From: Algoriphagus faecimaris
GTDB lineage: Bacteria > Bacteroidota > Bacteroidia > Cytophagales > Cyclobacteriaceae
Reading direction: 5' to 3'
Assembly (NCBI RefSeq): GCF_900101705.1
Contig: NZ_FNAC01000020.1
Coordinates: forward strand, 1 to 64,000
Length of the DNA: 64,000 nucleotides
Positions within the stretch are counted from its first letter, which is position 1; the number at the start of each line of letters is the position of its first letter. The translations under genes and the position numbers were made by a program. Of this stretch, positions 16,707 through 25,836 are shown piece by piece. Under the pieces are notes generated by a model. That model worked only from the letters and a program-made list of their open reading frames with translations, did no database searches and was not told the origin of the DNA.

Positions 16707-17726
16707 ATGAAGTTCCTTAAAACCTCTCTCGTTTTTACAGCCTTAGTTTGGCTCTCTTCCTGTGATACCCAAAAGTCCGTTTCAGGTACTGAGTCTATCA
16801 CCACGATCACCTTCGGCTCATGCAACCGTCAGGATGCTCCCCAGCCGCTGTGGGAGCCGATTTTGGCCGAGAATTCTGATTTATGGATTTGGATGGGGGA
16901 TAATATTTATGGAGATACCCACAACATGGATACGCTGCGCGCAAAATATGCCCGACAAAAAGCGAACCCTGAATACCAGCGATTGAGAAATTCGACTCCG
17001 ATAATTGGTGTTTGGGATGATCACGATTATGGGATCAATGATGGGGGAAAATATTATGTACAGAAAAAAGAATCTCAACAGCTGATGCTGGATTTTTTGG
17101 ATGTACCCAATAATGCTCCGGAACGAAAGCGGGAAGGAGCCTATGCAGCTCATGTTTTCGGTTCGGGTAATCAACGCGTAAAAGTAATTTTACTAGATGC
17201 TCGCTATCATAGGGACACGCTAATGCGCGAAAACCGGATTTATATTCCTAATGAGGAGGGACAAATATTGGGAGAGGAGCAATGGAAGTGGCTAGAAAAT
17301 GAATTAAAGACCAGCGAAGCAGAGGTTAATTTGATTGTGTCAGGAGTGCAGTTTTTACCAGTAGATCATGTTTATGAAAAATGGGCCAATTTCCCCAATG
17401 AGCGGGAGCGATTGCTGAATTTAATCGCGTCCTCGGGAGTCAGTACTCCTGTGCTTTTGAGCGGGGATAGGCATATTGCCGAGTTGATGAAACTGGAAGA
17501 TGAGCGCTTTCCAAACGGGCTTTATGAAATCACATCGAGTGGATTGACACATACTTGGAGCTCAGTGGGAGAGGAAGAAAATCGCTTTCGAATCGGTGAG
17601 CTCATCGCAAAACTAAATTATGGTTTGGCCGAGATTGATTGGCAAAACCGTTCCATTGAATTTCAAGTCAAAGGGCTAAATGCAGAGACTTATGCGAGCC
17701 TGACTGTTCCGTTTTCTAAAAATTAA
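16707..17726 (+). CDS. PhoD-like alkaline phosphatase lipoprotein
   Basis: A metal-dependent phosphodiesterase/phosphatase of the PhoD family, about 339 residues, exported as a lipoprotein (MKFLKTSLVFTALVWLSSC with Cys19). I chose the ATG at 16707; in-frame ATGs at 16698 and 16701 are possible. Motifs: ITFGSCNRQD, IWMGDNIYGDT, GVWDDHDYGINDGG, LLDARYHRD and LLSGDRHIAEL, all typical of PhoD metal ligands. The next gene, another phosphoesterase, begins within 11 bases, so the two are co-transcribed. It likely releases phosphate from phosphodiesters in the periplasm or at the cell surface. Confidence 0.88.
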   Translation: MKFLKTSLVFTALVWLSSCDTQKSVSGTESITTITFGSCNRQDAPQPLWEPILAENSDLWIWMGDNIYGDTHNMDTLRAKYARQKANPEYQRLRNSTPIIGVWDDHDYGINDGGKYYVQKKESQQLMLDFLDVPNNAPERKREGAYAAHVFGSGNQRVKVILLDARYHRDTLMRENRIYIPNEEGQILGEEQWKWLENELKTSEAEVNLIVSGVQFLPVDHVYEKWANFPNERERLLNLIASSGVSTPVLLSGDRHIAELMKLEDERFPNGLYEITSSGLTHTWSSVGEEENRFRIGELIAKLNYGLAEIDWQNRSIEFQVKGLNAETYASLTVPFSKN

Positions 17727-17737
17727 ACTTGAAAAAT

Positions 17738-19228
17738 ATGTTTAAACGCAGAGAATTTATCAAATCATTAGGCCTTAGTTCCACTTTGTTTTGGGGACTT
17801 GGAAGCACTGCTTTGGGAGAAGGTATTGCTGGTCAAAAGCAAAGCTTTTTGAATCGTTTTTCTCCTATCCGTGTCAGGGGAAAAGTAAGCGCTGCTGGTA
17901 AGGGAGTTTCTGGGGTGGCTGTCTCTGATGGGAGATCGGTAGTTCATACGGATCAAAATGGGGAATACAGCCTTATTAGCTCCTCTGATCGGGAGTTTGT
18001 TTTTTTATCCCTTCCCTCGGGATATCAAATTCAGCGTCAGACAAATGGTTCGGCTCTATTTTTTAAAAGTCTGAGGACAAATCAGGAGGAGCAGCAGATA
18101 TCCTTTGATTTGGTAAAAAGTACTCAATCGGATGAAAATCACCATTTCTTATTGCTTTCCGATACACAGATCCAAGATGCTTATGAAGCCGATCAAATGC
18201 TCAGCAAGAGTATTCCTGATGTGCAAAAAACGATAGCAAAAATTAATGACCCCAATATTTTTGGAATCGGCTGTGGTGATTTGGTATTCGATCGCCTAGA
18301 ACTTTTCAAAGAGTATAATCAGGGAATAGGAGCAACGGGAATTCCCTTTTTTCAAGTTATTGGTAATCATGATATGGATTTTGGAGTTCGGTCTGATGCG
18401 GGTACGGCGCAAACGTTTAAAGGTCATTTCGGTCCCACTTATTACTCTTGGAATCGAGGAGAAATTCATCATGTAGTCTTGGATGATGTTTTTTACCTCG
18501 GAGTGGGCACCAAATACATTGGATATATCTCAGAAGAGCAATTGGCGTGGTTAGAACAGGATTTGTCTTTAGTAGAAAAAGGAAAAACGGTAGTGCTTTC
18601 CCTGCATATTCCTACGTATACTGGAGCGGTTCAGCGCTATCCTGACCGGGATACATTGGGTGGAACGGTGAGTAATCGGGAGCATCTATATCGGCTTTTG
18701 GAAGGATACAATGCTCACATACTTTCTGGACACACGCACTTCAATGATAATATGATCATGGGTCATGTTTACGAGCATTGTCATGGGACAGTGTGTGGTG
18801 CATGGTGGTCGGGTCCGATTTGCTTCGATGGGACACCAAGTGGTTATGCGATTTACGAAGCAAGAGGCTCGGAATTACGCTGGACATATAAAGGAACGGA
18901 CCTAAGCGAAGAAGAGCAATTTCGAGTTTATCCCAAAGGGTATCATCCTGATTTCAAGGATTATGTCTCAGTTAACTGCTGGAACTATGATCCTGCATGG
19001 GAGCTCAATTGGTATGAAAATGGAATCAAAGCCGGTTCGCCAGAGAAAATCATGGCTTTGGATCCATGGAGTATGGAGTTACATACTGGACCTAATTTAC
19101 CTGCTCGAAGAAAATGGGTAGAGCCTCAACTTAATGACCATATGTTTTTCTTTCAACCAAATAGTACAGAAAATCTAGTTTTAGAAGTCAAAGATCGATT
19201 TGGTCGTGTGTATTCGAAAAAAGTGTAG
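17738..19228 (+). CDS. Tat-exported calcineurin-like metallophosphoesterase with N- and C-terminal Bacteroidota domains
   Basis: A 496-residue protein starting MFKRREFIKSLGLSS, a twin-arginine signal. The ATG at 17738 is preferred over the TTG nine bases upstream. Residues 45-120 form a carboxypeptidase-regulatory-like domain (VRGKVSAAGKGVSGVAVSDG). The catalytic domain (about 135-330) has LLSDTQIQD, GCGDLVFD, VIGNHDMD, LSLHIP and ILSGHTHFND, which are complete metallophosphoesterase motifs. A C-terminal domain (about 345-496) completes the MetallophosN-Metallophos-MetallophosC order. It is the second gene of the PhoD unit and ends at a strong terminator. Confidence 0.9.
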   Translation: MFKRREFIKSLGLSSTLFWGLGSTALGEGIAGQKQSFLNRFSPIRVRGKVSAAGKGVSGVAVSDGRSVVHTDQNGEYSLISSSDREFVFLSLPSGYQIQRQTNGSALFFKSLRTNQEEQQISFDLVKSTQSDENHHFLLLSDTQIQDAYEADQMLSKSIPDVQKTIAKINDPNIFGIGCGDLVFDRLELFKEYNQGIGATGIPFFQVIGNHDMDFGVRSDAGTAQTFKGHFGPTYYSWNRGEIHHVVLDDVFYLGVGTKYIGYISEEQLAWLEQDLSLVEKGKTVVLSLHIPTYTGAVQRYPDRDTLGGTVSNREHLYRLLEGYNAHILSGHTHFNDNMIMGHVYEHCHGTVCGAWWSGPICFDGTPSGYAIYEARGSELRWTYKGTDLSEEEQFRVYPKGYHPDFKDYVSVNCWNYDPAWELNWYENGIKAGSPEKIMALDPWSMELHTGPNLPARRKWVEPQLNDHMFFFQPNSTENLVLEVKDRFGRVYSKKV

Positions 19229-19234
19229 AGCTAA

Positions 19235-19269
19235 AAAAAGGCCTTGAAAATCAAATTCAAGGCCTTTTT
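19235..19269. terminator. Bidirectional intrinsic terminator
   Basis: A 14-base perfect stem (19235-19248 with 19256-19269) containing AAGGCCTTGAA, with A- and T-runs on both sides, between the converging phosphoesterase and gamma-glutamyltransferase genes. Confidence 0.9.
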
Positions 19270-19272
19270 CAC

Positions 19273-20985
19273 TTAGTATCCCGCTGCTTCATTTTCTCTC
19301 CTTGGATCAGCTCCTCCTTCTAATTTTCCGTTGGACAAAACCATAATAGCATCTACAGAACCAATAATGGGCGTCCGACCTTCATTGATCAAGTAGTTTT
19401 TGGAAGTTAAACTGCGGTAAATAGCACTATCTAGCGTGTTTTCCTCAAATAAAATTTGATCCGGAAGCCACTGATGATGAAATCTCGGTGCTTCTACCGC
19501 TTCCTGCATAGTCATGTCAAATTCATAAGCATTAAGAATAGTCTGAGCTACTGCAGTGATGATGGTAGACCCGCCCGGAGTACCCAAAATCATCCAAAGC
19601 TTACCGCCGCGTTCTACCAAAGTAGGAGTCATAGAACTCAGCATTCGTTTGCCTGGAGCGATGCTATTAGCATCCGCACCTATTAGACCAAACATATTTG
19701 GAACACCCGCTTTACTGCTAAAGTCATCCATTTCATTGTTCATAAAAAAGCCCAATTCGTCCAAATACACTTTGGAACCATAAGCGCCATTTAAAGTAGT
19801 GGTGACTGCAAGAGCATTTCCCTCAGCATCCATGATGGAATAATGAGTAGTCTCCATACTTTCGGCGAAGAGTACACTTCCTTCTGCGATAGCTTCAGAT
19901 TTTGTTGCCAAATCAGGATCATAGCTTTCCATTCTTGATTTTAAGTACTCCACTTCAAGCAGTTTATCCACAGGTATGGCTACAAAGTCAGGATCTCCCA
20001 AGTAATAATTTCGGTCTGCGTAGGCTCTACGCATGGCTTCTGTCAGTACTTGAATATACTCAGCAGAATTATGCCCCATTTTTTTCAAGTCGAAGGGCTC
20101 TACCATTTTTAAAATTTGTCCTATCGTCACACCACCTGAACTCGGTGGAGCCATAGAAATCACACGAAGTTCTTTGTAATCAAAGACTACAGGCTCTCTC
20201 CAAACTGCCTCATATGCTGCCAAGTCTTCAAGCGTGATAATTCCTCCCATTTCTTGGATGTGATCGACCAGCACTTGGGCTGTCTCTCCCTTGTAAAACT
20301 CTTCTTTTCCGTTTTGGGCAATACGCTCAAGTGTCTCAGCTAGTGCCAAGTTTTTAATGGTATCGCCTGCTTTTCGCTCTATTCCGTAAAAAGTGTCCTC
20401 TCCATTGACTTGGCGCACCACTTCCAAAATCCCTCTTAGTCTCGATTCTTGCTGCGTGCTGACCACAAAACCGTTTCGGGCCAAATCAATGACCGGTTGT
20501 AAGATCTCAGCAGGACTAAGTTTTCCAAATTTTGCCTGTGCGGTAAATATACCTGCTATCGTTCCCGGAACACCTGATGCCAAAGCTCCTTGGGTACTCA
20601 AACCAGGAATCACTTCGCCACTTTCATCAAGATACATGTCCCGATGGGCTGCCATCGGAGCTTTTTCTCTGTAGTCAATGGAACCAATCTGACCATCGGC
20701 CATTCGATAAACAGCAAAACCTCCACCACCCAAGTTTCCTGCAAAGGGGAAAGTAACCGCCAAAGCCATTTCGGTAGCCATCATAGCGTCAAAGGCATTA
20801 CCACCTTTCTGCAGAATCTCCACCCCAATGCGGGAGGCCTCACCTCGTGCAGAGACGACCATGGCATTATCAGTAATGAGACCTGTTTTGGGTATGCGCT
20901 CATCCGTAGGCTGACTGCAGGAAAAGATCAATACCTGTAACCCGATCAGCGTAGCTAATCCATTGATTGAAAATTTTTTATTCAT
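19273..20985 (-). CDS. ggt: Gamma-glutamyltransferase (glutathione hydrolase), lipoprotein
   Basis: A 570-residue Ntn-hydrolase proenzyme that cleaves gamma-glutamyl bonds of glutathione and related peptides. It begins with a lipoprotein signal (LIFSC, Cys23), so it acts outside the cytoplasm. Landmarks: GGNAFDAMMATEMALAVTFP, GNLGGGGFAVYR, the autocleavage and nucleophile Thr in METTHYSIMD (about residue 375) and NNEMDDFS with substrate-binding residues. Length is normal. The gene starts inside the last eight bases of the upstream S9 peptidase gene, showing translational coupling; together they form a peptide-degrading unit. Confidence 0.95.
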   Translation of the reverse strand: MNKKFSINGLATLIGLQVLIFSCSQPTDERIPKTGLITDNAMVVSARGEASRIGVEILQKGGNAFDAMMATEMALAVTFPFAGNLGGGGFAVYRMADGQIGSIDYREKAPMAAHRDMYLDESGEVIPGLSTQGALASGVPGTIAGIFTAQAKFGKLSPAEILQPVIDLARNGFVVSTQQESRLRGILEVVRQVNGEDTFYGIERKAGDTIKNLALAETLERIAQNGKEEFYKGETAQVLVDHIQEMGGIITLEDLAAYEAVWREPVVFDYKELRVISMAPPSSGGVTIGQILKMVEPFDLKKMGHNSAEYIQVLTEAMRRAYADRNYYLGDPDFVAIPVDKLLEVEYLKSRMESYDPDLATKSEAIAEGSVLFAESMETTHYSIMDAEGNALAVTTTLNGAYGSKVYLDELGFFMNNEMDDFSSKAGVPNMFGLIGADANSIAPGKRMLSSMTPTLVERGGKLWMILGTPGGSTIITAVAQTILNAYEFDMTMQEAVEAPRFHHQWLPDQILFEENTLDSAIYRSLTSKNYLINEGRTPIIGSVDAIMVLSNGKLEGGADPRRENEAAGY

Positions 20986-23353
20986 CGAGAAGGGTGCTGT
21001 TAAAGAGCTTCAGTATTCGTTTGTATTCATCAGTCCAGGAGCTTGGCTCCACAAATCCATGATCCTCCACAGGATAAACAGCCATTTCCCAATTGTCTTT
21101 TCCGAGTTCGATCAAGCGCTGAGAAAGCCGGACTACATCCTGAAAATGCACATTCACATCAACCATCCCATGAGCAATTAGTAGATTTCCTTGAAGTCCT
21201 TCAGCAAAATAGATAGGGGATGATCTTCTATATGCGATGGGATCGTCTTCGGGATTGTTAAGAATGTTAGAGGTATAACCATGATTGTAATGGGCCCAAT
21301 CCGTTACCGAGCGAAGGGCTGCTCCGGATTTGAATACATCAGGCTCTGTAAATAAAGCCATTAAAGTAATAAAGCCTCCATAGCTGCCACCGTAAATCCC
21401 GATTTTATCAGGATCAACTCCATAGTTATCAATCAGATGTTTAGCTCCATCTGTCTGATCGGATAGGTCCTTTCCTCCCATGTGACGGTAGATGCCCGTT
21501 CGCCAATCTCGTCCATACCCAGCAGAAGCACGATAATCAATATCCAAAACCGTGTAGCCTAGATCAGTTAATAAATTGTGAAACATGTATTCTCTGAAAT
21601 AACTACTCCACCATTTATGTACATTTTGAAGGTAACCGGCACCATGAACAAAGATTACAGCCGCTCCATTTTTCTTTTCAGGATCAGGAGTGTAAATTCT
21701 TGCTGGAACATTAGCTCCATCCCTAGCTTCAAATCGGATGATTTCTGGATCTCTCCATGAGTAGGCTTTAAACTCTTCGCTTTGACCCTGAGTCAACTGT
21801 ACCTCTTGAGCTTTGGCCTTATTATCCTTAAGAAAAAGTTCTGTTGGTCTATTACTGTAGGAGTGAAGAATAGCTAGCTTTTTTTCATCTGGGGACAGGC
21901 GAACTTCATTATTTCCAGTCATTGAGGTGAGTCTTTCCATTTTTCCACCCATTAGTGGCATTTTGTAAAAATGTCGCTCTCCTGGATCTACCTCTGAGGT
22001 GGTCAAGTACCAGGATTTTTGGTCTTTAGAAATAAAGGGGTCAAAAACCTCGAATTCTCCCTGAGTCAAAGCTGACTTTTCCTTGGTTGCTACATTCACC
22101 AAATACAAATGAGAATAGCCACTTTCTTCAGATTGAAAATAGATGTGCTCCGAGTCTGGAAGCCAACCTAAAGTTCCACCTGAAAAGGTCCAGCCAATAC
22201 CAGGACCAGCGATCCAAGCCTCATCACGCTGTCGATCCAAGGGGATCAGTTCTCCTGTCAAGAGATCAAGCTCTGCTATCCATCGGTCTTTATTGTCAAA
22301 AGATCGCGCTTGAACAATAGCTTTGGAACCATCCGGTGAAAACACTGGACCAAACAAAGCAACCTCTCTATCTTTTTCTTCTAATTCTCGATCAGGGTAA
22401 TCCGCTAAATAATCTGGTTGATCTTTTAGACCGGGGAGATTTTCAGTGGAAATGAAGTATACGGTATCTCGAGTCAAATCGTAAATACCGATCTCAGTTT
22501 TGGTCGGGTTGGTGCCGACTTTGGGTCGGGAATTAAGGTCTTCTGTATATCCTGAAGCAGCAACGTAATCAGGGACTTTAGTGTTTTTATTGCTACTTGA
22601 AGAATACAATGAAAAACTGGCAAATCGAGCATCAGGTGATAGCTGAAGATTTGCCGGGTTTTTTCCTCCGGTATAGTAGGTGAAATCATCTGACTCCGAT
22701 CGAGTGGCTTCTCTATAGGCTTTCCTCAACTCATCTTTTTTCTGCCTTTCATTCACAACTTCTAGCAGCTTTAAATTCTCGGATTCCAAAAAACCTTTTT
22801 CGGTTTTTTCAGATTTTTTGTCATTAGGGTTGGAAGGCGCGTTTCCAGTAGAAATCTGGGTGATTCGTTTTACTGCTCCTGTAGCACTTGTGAGTACAAA
22901 AATATTTTGCTCACTGACAAAAGAAATAAAGTTTTCGTCTGCTAAAAAATTGGGGTTGCTAAGTCTTGTATGCCATTCTAAAATGACCTTTTTACTTCCT
23001 TTTGATAGGTTTTCAAGCCAAATCTCCCGTCCATTTTCTACATAAATACGTTGGTCTTTTGCTTGATTAAAACTGGCCTGACTTCTGCTGAGGCTTTTTT
23101 CCTCTGCTAAAGATACTTTCTGGATTAGGGCAGGTTGATCCAGTGTGATTTTGTAAAGGGAATCCGCCGGATTATCGTCTGGGTTGTAATTAAAATAAAT
23201 GGTATTACTATCCTCACTCCATCTGGCTCCTGAGGGAAAACTTCCCATCCATTTGGGGTCTCGCATGATGGATTCTACAGATAAAGTAGATTGGGCTATT
23301 GACTCTACTGACCATAGAAGTAGAATAGCTAGCAGGGGTAAATGGATTCTCAT
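20978..23353 (-). CDS. Prolyl oligopeptidase family (S9) serine peptidase, exported
   Basis: A 791-residue secreted or periplasmic peptidase. I place the start at 23353 (MRIHLPLLAILLLWSVESIAQ), which gives a clean signal peptide; an ATG seven codons upstream abuts the Hpt gene. The N-terminal 520 residues form a WD40-like beta-propeller with PDG/PDE-type strand motifs (SPDARFASF, SPDGSKAIV, SPDEKKLAI). The C-terminal alpha/beta hydrolase domain holds the catalytic triad: Ser in GIYGGSYGGF, Asp in HGMVDVNVHF and His in VEDHGFVE. It overlaps the ggt start by eight bases. Such enzymes release di- or tripeptides from imported or periplasmic peptides. Confidence 0.92.
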   Translation of the reverse strand: MRIHLPLLAILLLWSVESIAQSTLSVESIMRDPKWMGSFPSGARWSEDSNTIYFNYNPDDNPADSLYKITLDQPALIQKVSLAEEKSLSRSQASFNQAKDQRIYVENGREIWLENLSKGSKKVILEWHTRLSNPNFLADENFISFVSEQNIFVLTSATGAVKRITQISTGNAPSNPNDKKSEKTEKGFLESENLKLLEVVNERQKKDELRKAYREATRSESDDFTYYTGGKNPANLQLSPDARFASFSLYSSSSNKNTKVPDYVAASGYTEDLNSRPKVGTNPTKTEIGIYDLTRDTVYFISTENLPGLKDQPDYLADYPDRELEEKDREVALFGPVFSPDGSKAIVQARSFDNKDRWIAELDLLTGELIPLDRQRDEAWIAGPGIGWTFSGGTLGWLPDSEHIYFQSEESGYSHLYLVNVATKEKSALTQGEFEVFDPFISKDQKSWYLTTSEVDPGERHFYKMPLMGGKMERLTSMTGNNEVRLSPDEKKLAILHSYSNRPTELFLKDNKAKAQEVQLTQGQSEEFKAYSWRDPEIIRFEARDGANVPARIYTPDPEKKNGAAVIFVHGAGYLQNVHKWWSSYFREYMFHNLLTDLGYTVLDIDYRASAGYGRDWRTGIYRHMGGKDLSDQTDGAKHLIDNYGVDPDKIGIYGGSYGGFITLMALFTEPDVFKSGAALRSVTDWAHYNHGYTSNILNNPEDDPIAYRRSSPIYFAEGLQGNLLIAHGMVDVNVHFQDVVRLSQRLIELGKDNWEMAVYPVEDHGFVEPSSWTDEYKRILKLFNSTLLDE

Positions 23354-23374
23354 GAAATGGGGTTTAGATGCCAA

Positions 23375-23710
23375 TTAGGCTAGAGCACCAAGAAATTGAG
23401 CAAGTTCTGATTCGATAATTTTGATGTCTTTCTGGAGATCCTCATTCAATTCCGCCGAGTTTTCCAAATTGGCTTCGATTTCTTCCAGAATTTTTCGTGT
23501 TTTCAAGGCCCCAATATAGCTCATGCTAGGTTTTGCCTTATGGCATCTTTTTTTAATGGTTTTAAAATCATTTTGAGCGTAAAAATCCTTCAATTCCTTC
23601 AAGTCATGAATATTGGTATCTAAAATGATTTGAATCATCTCCCGGATCATTTCCGGATCATCGTCACCAAAATACTGGTATATGGCCTGCTCACTGATTA
23701 TTTGATACAT
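23375..23710 (-). CDS. Stand-alone Hpt (histidine phosphotransfer) domain protein
   Basis: A 111-residue all-helical protein made of a single Hpt domain. The phosphorylatable His sits in KKRCHKAKPSMSYIGA, matching the HxxKxS/x-G signature. It would relay phosphate between a hybrid sensor kinase and a response regulator in the cytoplasm. No kinase is adjacent; the next gene on the strand is the S9 peptidase, directly abutting, which suggests shared transcription without an obvious functional link. Confidence 0.85.
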   Translation of the reverse strand: MYQIISEQAIYQYFGDDDPEMIREMIQIILDTNIHDLKELKDFYAQNDFKTIKKRCHKAKPSMSYIGALKTRKILEEIEANLENSAELNEDLQKDIKIIESELAQFLGALA

Positions 23711-23841
23711 AGTTTTTAGTCGGGTGTTAAAAATTATTCAGCTCCATTCTCTAAAATTAAAAACATTTTTCAAAAACCATTATTTCTATCTAAGAGAATT
23801 AAGATTTGAATCAAAATTAGGATGTCTTTGTGGACATAGAT

Positions 23842-23849
23842 TAATTTTG
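23842..23849 (+). promoter_or_regulatory. Minus-7 box before the small membrane gene
   Basis: TAATTTTG matches TAnnTTTG and lies 23 bases before the ATG at 23872. No good upstream TTTG box at the usual spacing. Confidence 0.4.
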
Positions 23850-23871
23850 TGAAGCTTTAAAAAAAATCCAC

Positions 23872-24021
23872 ATGCAAAAGAACAAAAAACTATTTCTCTT
23901 GCTATTTGTCATATTTATGTTGATCATGCTTTGGATCGGTTACGATATCTCTCAGCGGACGACATTCCCGGGCTCAAAGGGAAATTTAAAAGAACGCATC
24001 AGTACAGGACAAGATCAATGA
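23872..24021 (+). CDS. 49-residue single-span membrane protein, coupled to DUF2452 gene
   Basis: A short frame encodes MQKNKKLFLL followed by a hydrophobic run (LFVIFMLIMLWIGY, residues 11-24) and a hydrophilic tail ending STGQDQ. The charge pattern (three lysines, then about 18 hydrophobic residues) is that of a signal anchor with the C terminus outside. Its TGA stop overlaps the ATG of the next gene as ATGA (24018-24021), a classic translational coupling. A TAATTTTG promoter box sits 23 bases upstream. It would easily be missed because the DUF2452 frame is open from 23931. Function unknown. Confidence 0.65.
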   Translation: MQKNKKLFLLLFVIFMLIMLWIGYDISQRTTFPGSKGNLKERISTGQDQ

Positions 24022-24476
24022 CAGGAAAAAAAATAGATATAGATCAGCTCGATCTCGAGCGAATGAAGGATAAAACCACTGAAAACCCAGGGATGCTGCC
24101 CTATGCTCATCATTCTGGCAGCGCCCTAGTGAAGCCTGAGGACAAGGGGAAAATCACTGGGAGGGCAGTGGCGGCAATGCAGTCGCAAACGGACATGCAA
24201 ATGTCACAAATCTACGATCAGATGCAGTTGCTTGCTGAGCAGGCAAAAAAAATCAAAGCAAGAGTAGAGGTTTCTGAGCGAATTTATCAAGCATCTATTG
24301 GGTTTGAACCCTTGATCAATCATAAATACTTCTTGTATCAAAAGGAAGATGGAAGTGATTTTCTCAGTATGATTGCGCCTGAAGAGTGGGGTAGGAAGAA
24401 GGATTTTGCCCACTTTGTGGCTGAAGTAAAGCTTCTGGCAGACCATACTTGGGAAATACTAAGAGAAACTATTTAA
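24018..24476 (+). CDS. DUF2452 family protein
   Basis: A 152-residue cytosolic protein recognised by NPGMLPYAHHSGSALVKPEDKGKI, the DUF2452 hallmark. The start at 24018 (MTGKKIDIDQL) is preferred because it overlaps the stop of the preceding 49-residue gene; the frame is open from 23931, but the extra 29 residues overlap the small gene. A helical region (about 60-95) contains Gln/Met-rich coiled-coil-like sequence. The family has no established biochemical function. The next gene starts five bases downstream, so three genes appear to form one unit. Confidence 0.8.
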   Translation: MTGKKIDIDQLDLERMKDKTTENPGMLPYAHHSGSALVKPEDKGKITGRAVAAMQSQTDMQMSQIYDQMQLLAEQAKKIKARVEVSERIYQASIGFEPLINHKYFLYQKEDGSDFLSMIAPEEWGRKKDFAHFVAEVKLLADHTWEILRETI

Positions 24477-24481
24477 GCCTC

Positions 24482-25159
24482 ATGTCGGGAATCTTGATCA
24501 ATAATCTTTTCTCCAGTCTGAGAGAAGGAGAAATTGCTTTTGAAGAAAATTTTCATCTGGATGTAAATCCAAATTTTTTGGATGAAAAGGGGAGAACCTG
24601 GCTCCAAGAAATCTATGAGGATCTCGATGGAATTGGCAAAAATCCGCTGTTGGAAAAACTCAAATTTGATCTTAAAATCAACAGAACATTGCTGATATTT
24701 GATTTTGAGTTAAGTTTTAATAGATATAGATTAAAATCTTTTAGATCAGAACTTTATGATGATTTTTCTTTTCCCTTTGTAGAAAGTCACAAGCGACTCT
24801 GCCGCACCTATGAAAAGGAGTGTATGAAGGCAGGACTGCAAGCTCGACATTGGCAAGGTCCGACCATTGCCACACAATGTTTTGGAGAGGCAGAGGAGAT
24901 TGGAGATTTAACAGGAAATGGTTCCCCCGGGTGGAAACTTCGTGCTTTCAATGAAGCGCAAGTGGATCTTCAATCCAGAATTCACGGTTACAAAATTTTT
25001 CGGATATCTCCTTACGAAACCATCATGACCTCGGGTGCCCTAAGAAGATTGGATCAAATGCTGATGAGTCCCACCGAGGAACAGCGGAAGGTGGTGCTAC
25101 GCTGGCTATTAAGAAAGATGGAGATTGAACAGGATACAGAAAAACAAAACCAGCCCTAA
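24482..25159 (+). CDS. Conserved hypothetical protein, unrecognised
   Basis: A 225-residue soluble protein; start at ATG 24482 (MSGILINNLF), five bases after the DUF2452 stop. I do not recognise a family. It has aromatic and charged segments, two cysteines near SHKRLCRTYEKEC (about residue 100) and a mixed alpha/beta look, with no signal or membrane segment. As third gene of the 49-residue/DUF2452 unit it probably shares a process with them. The stop codon lies inside the downstream terminator hairpin. Confidence 0.75.
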   Translation: MSGILINNLFSSLREGEIAFEENFHLDVNPNFLDEKGRTWLQEIYEDLDGIGKNPLLEKLKFDLKINRTLLIFDFELSFNRYRLKSFRSELYDDFSFPFVESHKRLCRTYEKECMKAGLQARHWQGPTIATQCFGEAEEIGDLTGNGSPGWKLRAFNEAQVDLQSRIHGYKIFRISPYETIMTSGALRRLDQMLMSPTEEQRKVVLRWLLRKMEIEQDTEKQNQP

Positions 25160-25177
25160 ATAGGACTGGTTTTTTTG
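25148..25177 (+). terminator. Intrinsic terminator overlapping a stop codon
   Basis: AACCAG...CCTA pairs with TAGG...CTGGTT with one mismatch, followed by seven T. The TAA stop (25157-25159) is in the loop side of the hairpin. Confidence 0.75.
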
Positions 25178-25194
25178 GTTTTTATACTAGCCAA

Positions 25195-25812
25195 TCAAGA
25201 AAATAAACCGAATATTTCTCTTTCGATTTTTTCCACGATAAAGGAAAAATCTTCTGATCGCTCAACGAAGTCTAAGTGATTGACATCTACGATGAGTAAT
25301 TTTCCCTCCTTGTAATTACCAATCCACTCCTCATAGTGAGCATTCAGATTTTTTAAGTAATCTATTCTCATTGTGGTCTCGTAGGTTCTTCCCCGCTTTT
25401 CGATTTGTCCTACTAGTTTGGGAATATCAGCCTTGAGGTATATGAGTAAGTCAGGTGCCTTCACATGCTGAATCATAGAATCAAATAGACTTCTATAGTT
25501 ATAATAATCTCGCTCAGTGAGGAGCTTGCTTTTATAGAGATTGGCTGCAAATATGTAAGCGTCCTCATAGATGGTACGATCCTGAATGGTATTTTCATTA
25601 TTGTCTTGAATCTTTCGAATCTGATTGTAGCGCGAATTCAGAAAATATACCTGTAGGTGAAAAGCCCATCGCTTCATGTCCTCATAAAAATCCGGCAAAT
25701 AGGGATTATTATCTACTGCTTCAAATTCGGCCTTCCAACCGTAGTGCTTGGCCAGTTTTTCTGTAAGCGTAGTTTTCCCACTACCGATATTTCCGGATAC
25801 TGCTAGATGCAT
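25195..25812 (-). CDS. Deoxynucleoside kinase
   Basis: A 205-residue cytosolic kinase that phosphorylates deoxynucleosides for salvage. The P-loop GNIGSGKTT is at residues 7-15, the DRTIYED segment (equivalent to the ERS motif) near residue 80, and the lid arginines in EKRGRTYETTMRIDYL near 145. Length matches the bacterial dNK/dGK-dAK group; substrate preference cannot be assigned. It lies 24 bases downstream of the 3-hydroxyacyl-CoA dehydrogenase gene on the same strand. Confidence 0.9.
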   Translation of the reverse strand: MHLAVSGNIGSGKTTLTEKLAKHYGWKAEFEAVDNNPYLPDFYEDMKRWAFHLQVYFLNSRYNQIRKIQDNNENTIQDRTIYEDAYIFAANLYKSKLLTERDYYNYRSLFDSMIQHVKAPDLLIYLKADIPKLVGQIEKRGRTYETTMRIDYLKNLNAHYEEWIGNYKEGKLLIVDVNHLDFVERSEDFSFIVEKIEREIFGLFS

Positions 25813-25836
25813 GATTATTTGTAAATTAGGCTGTAA

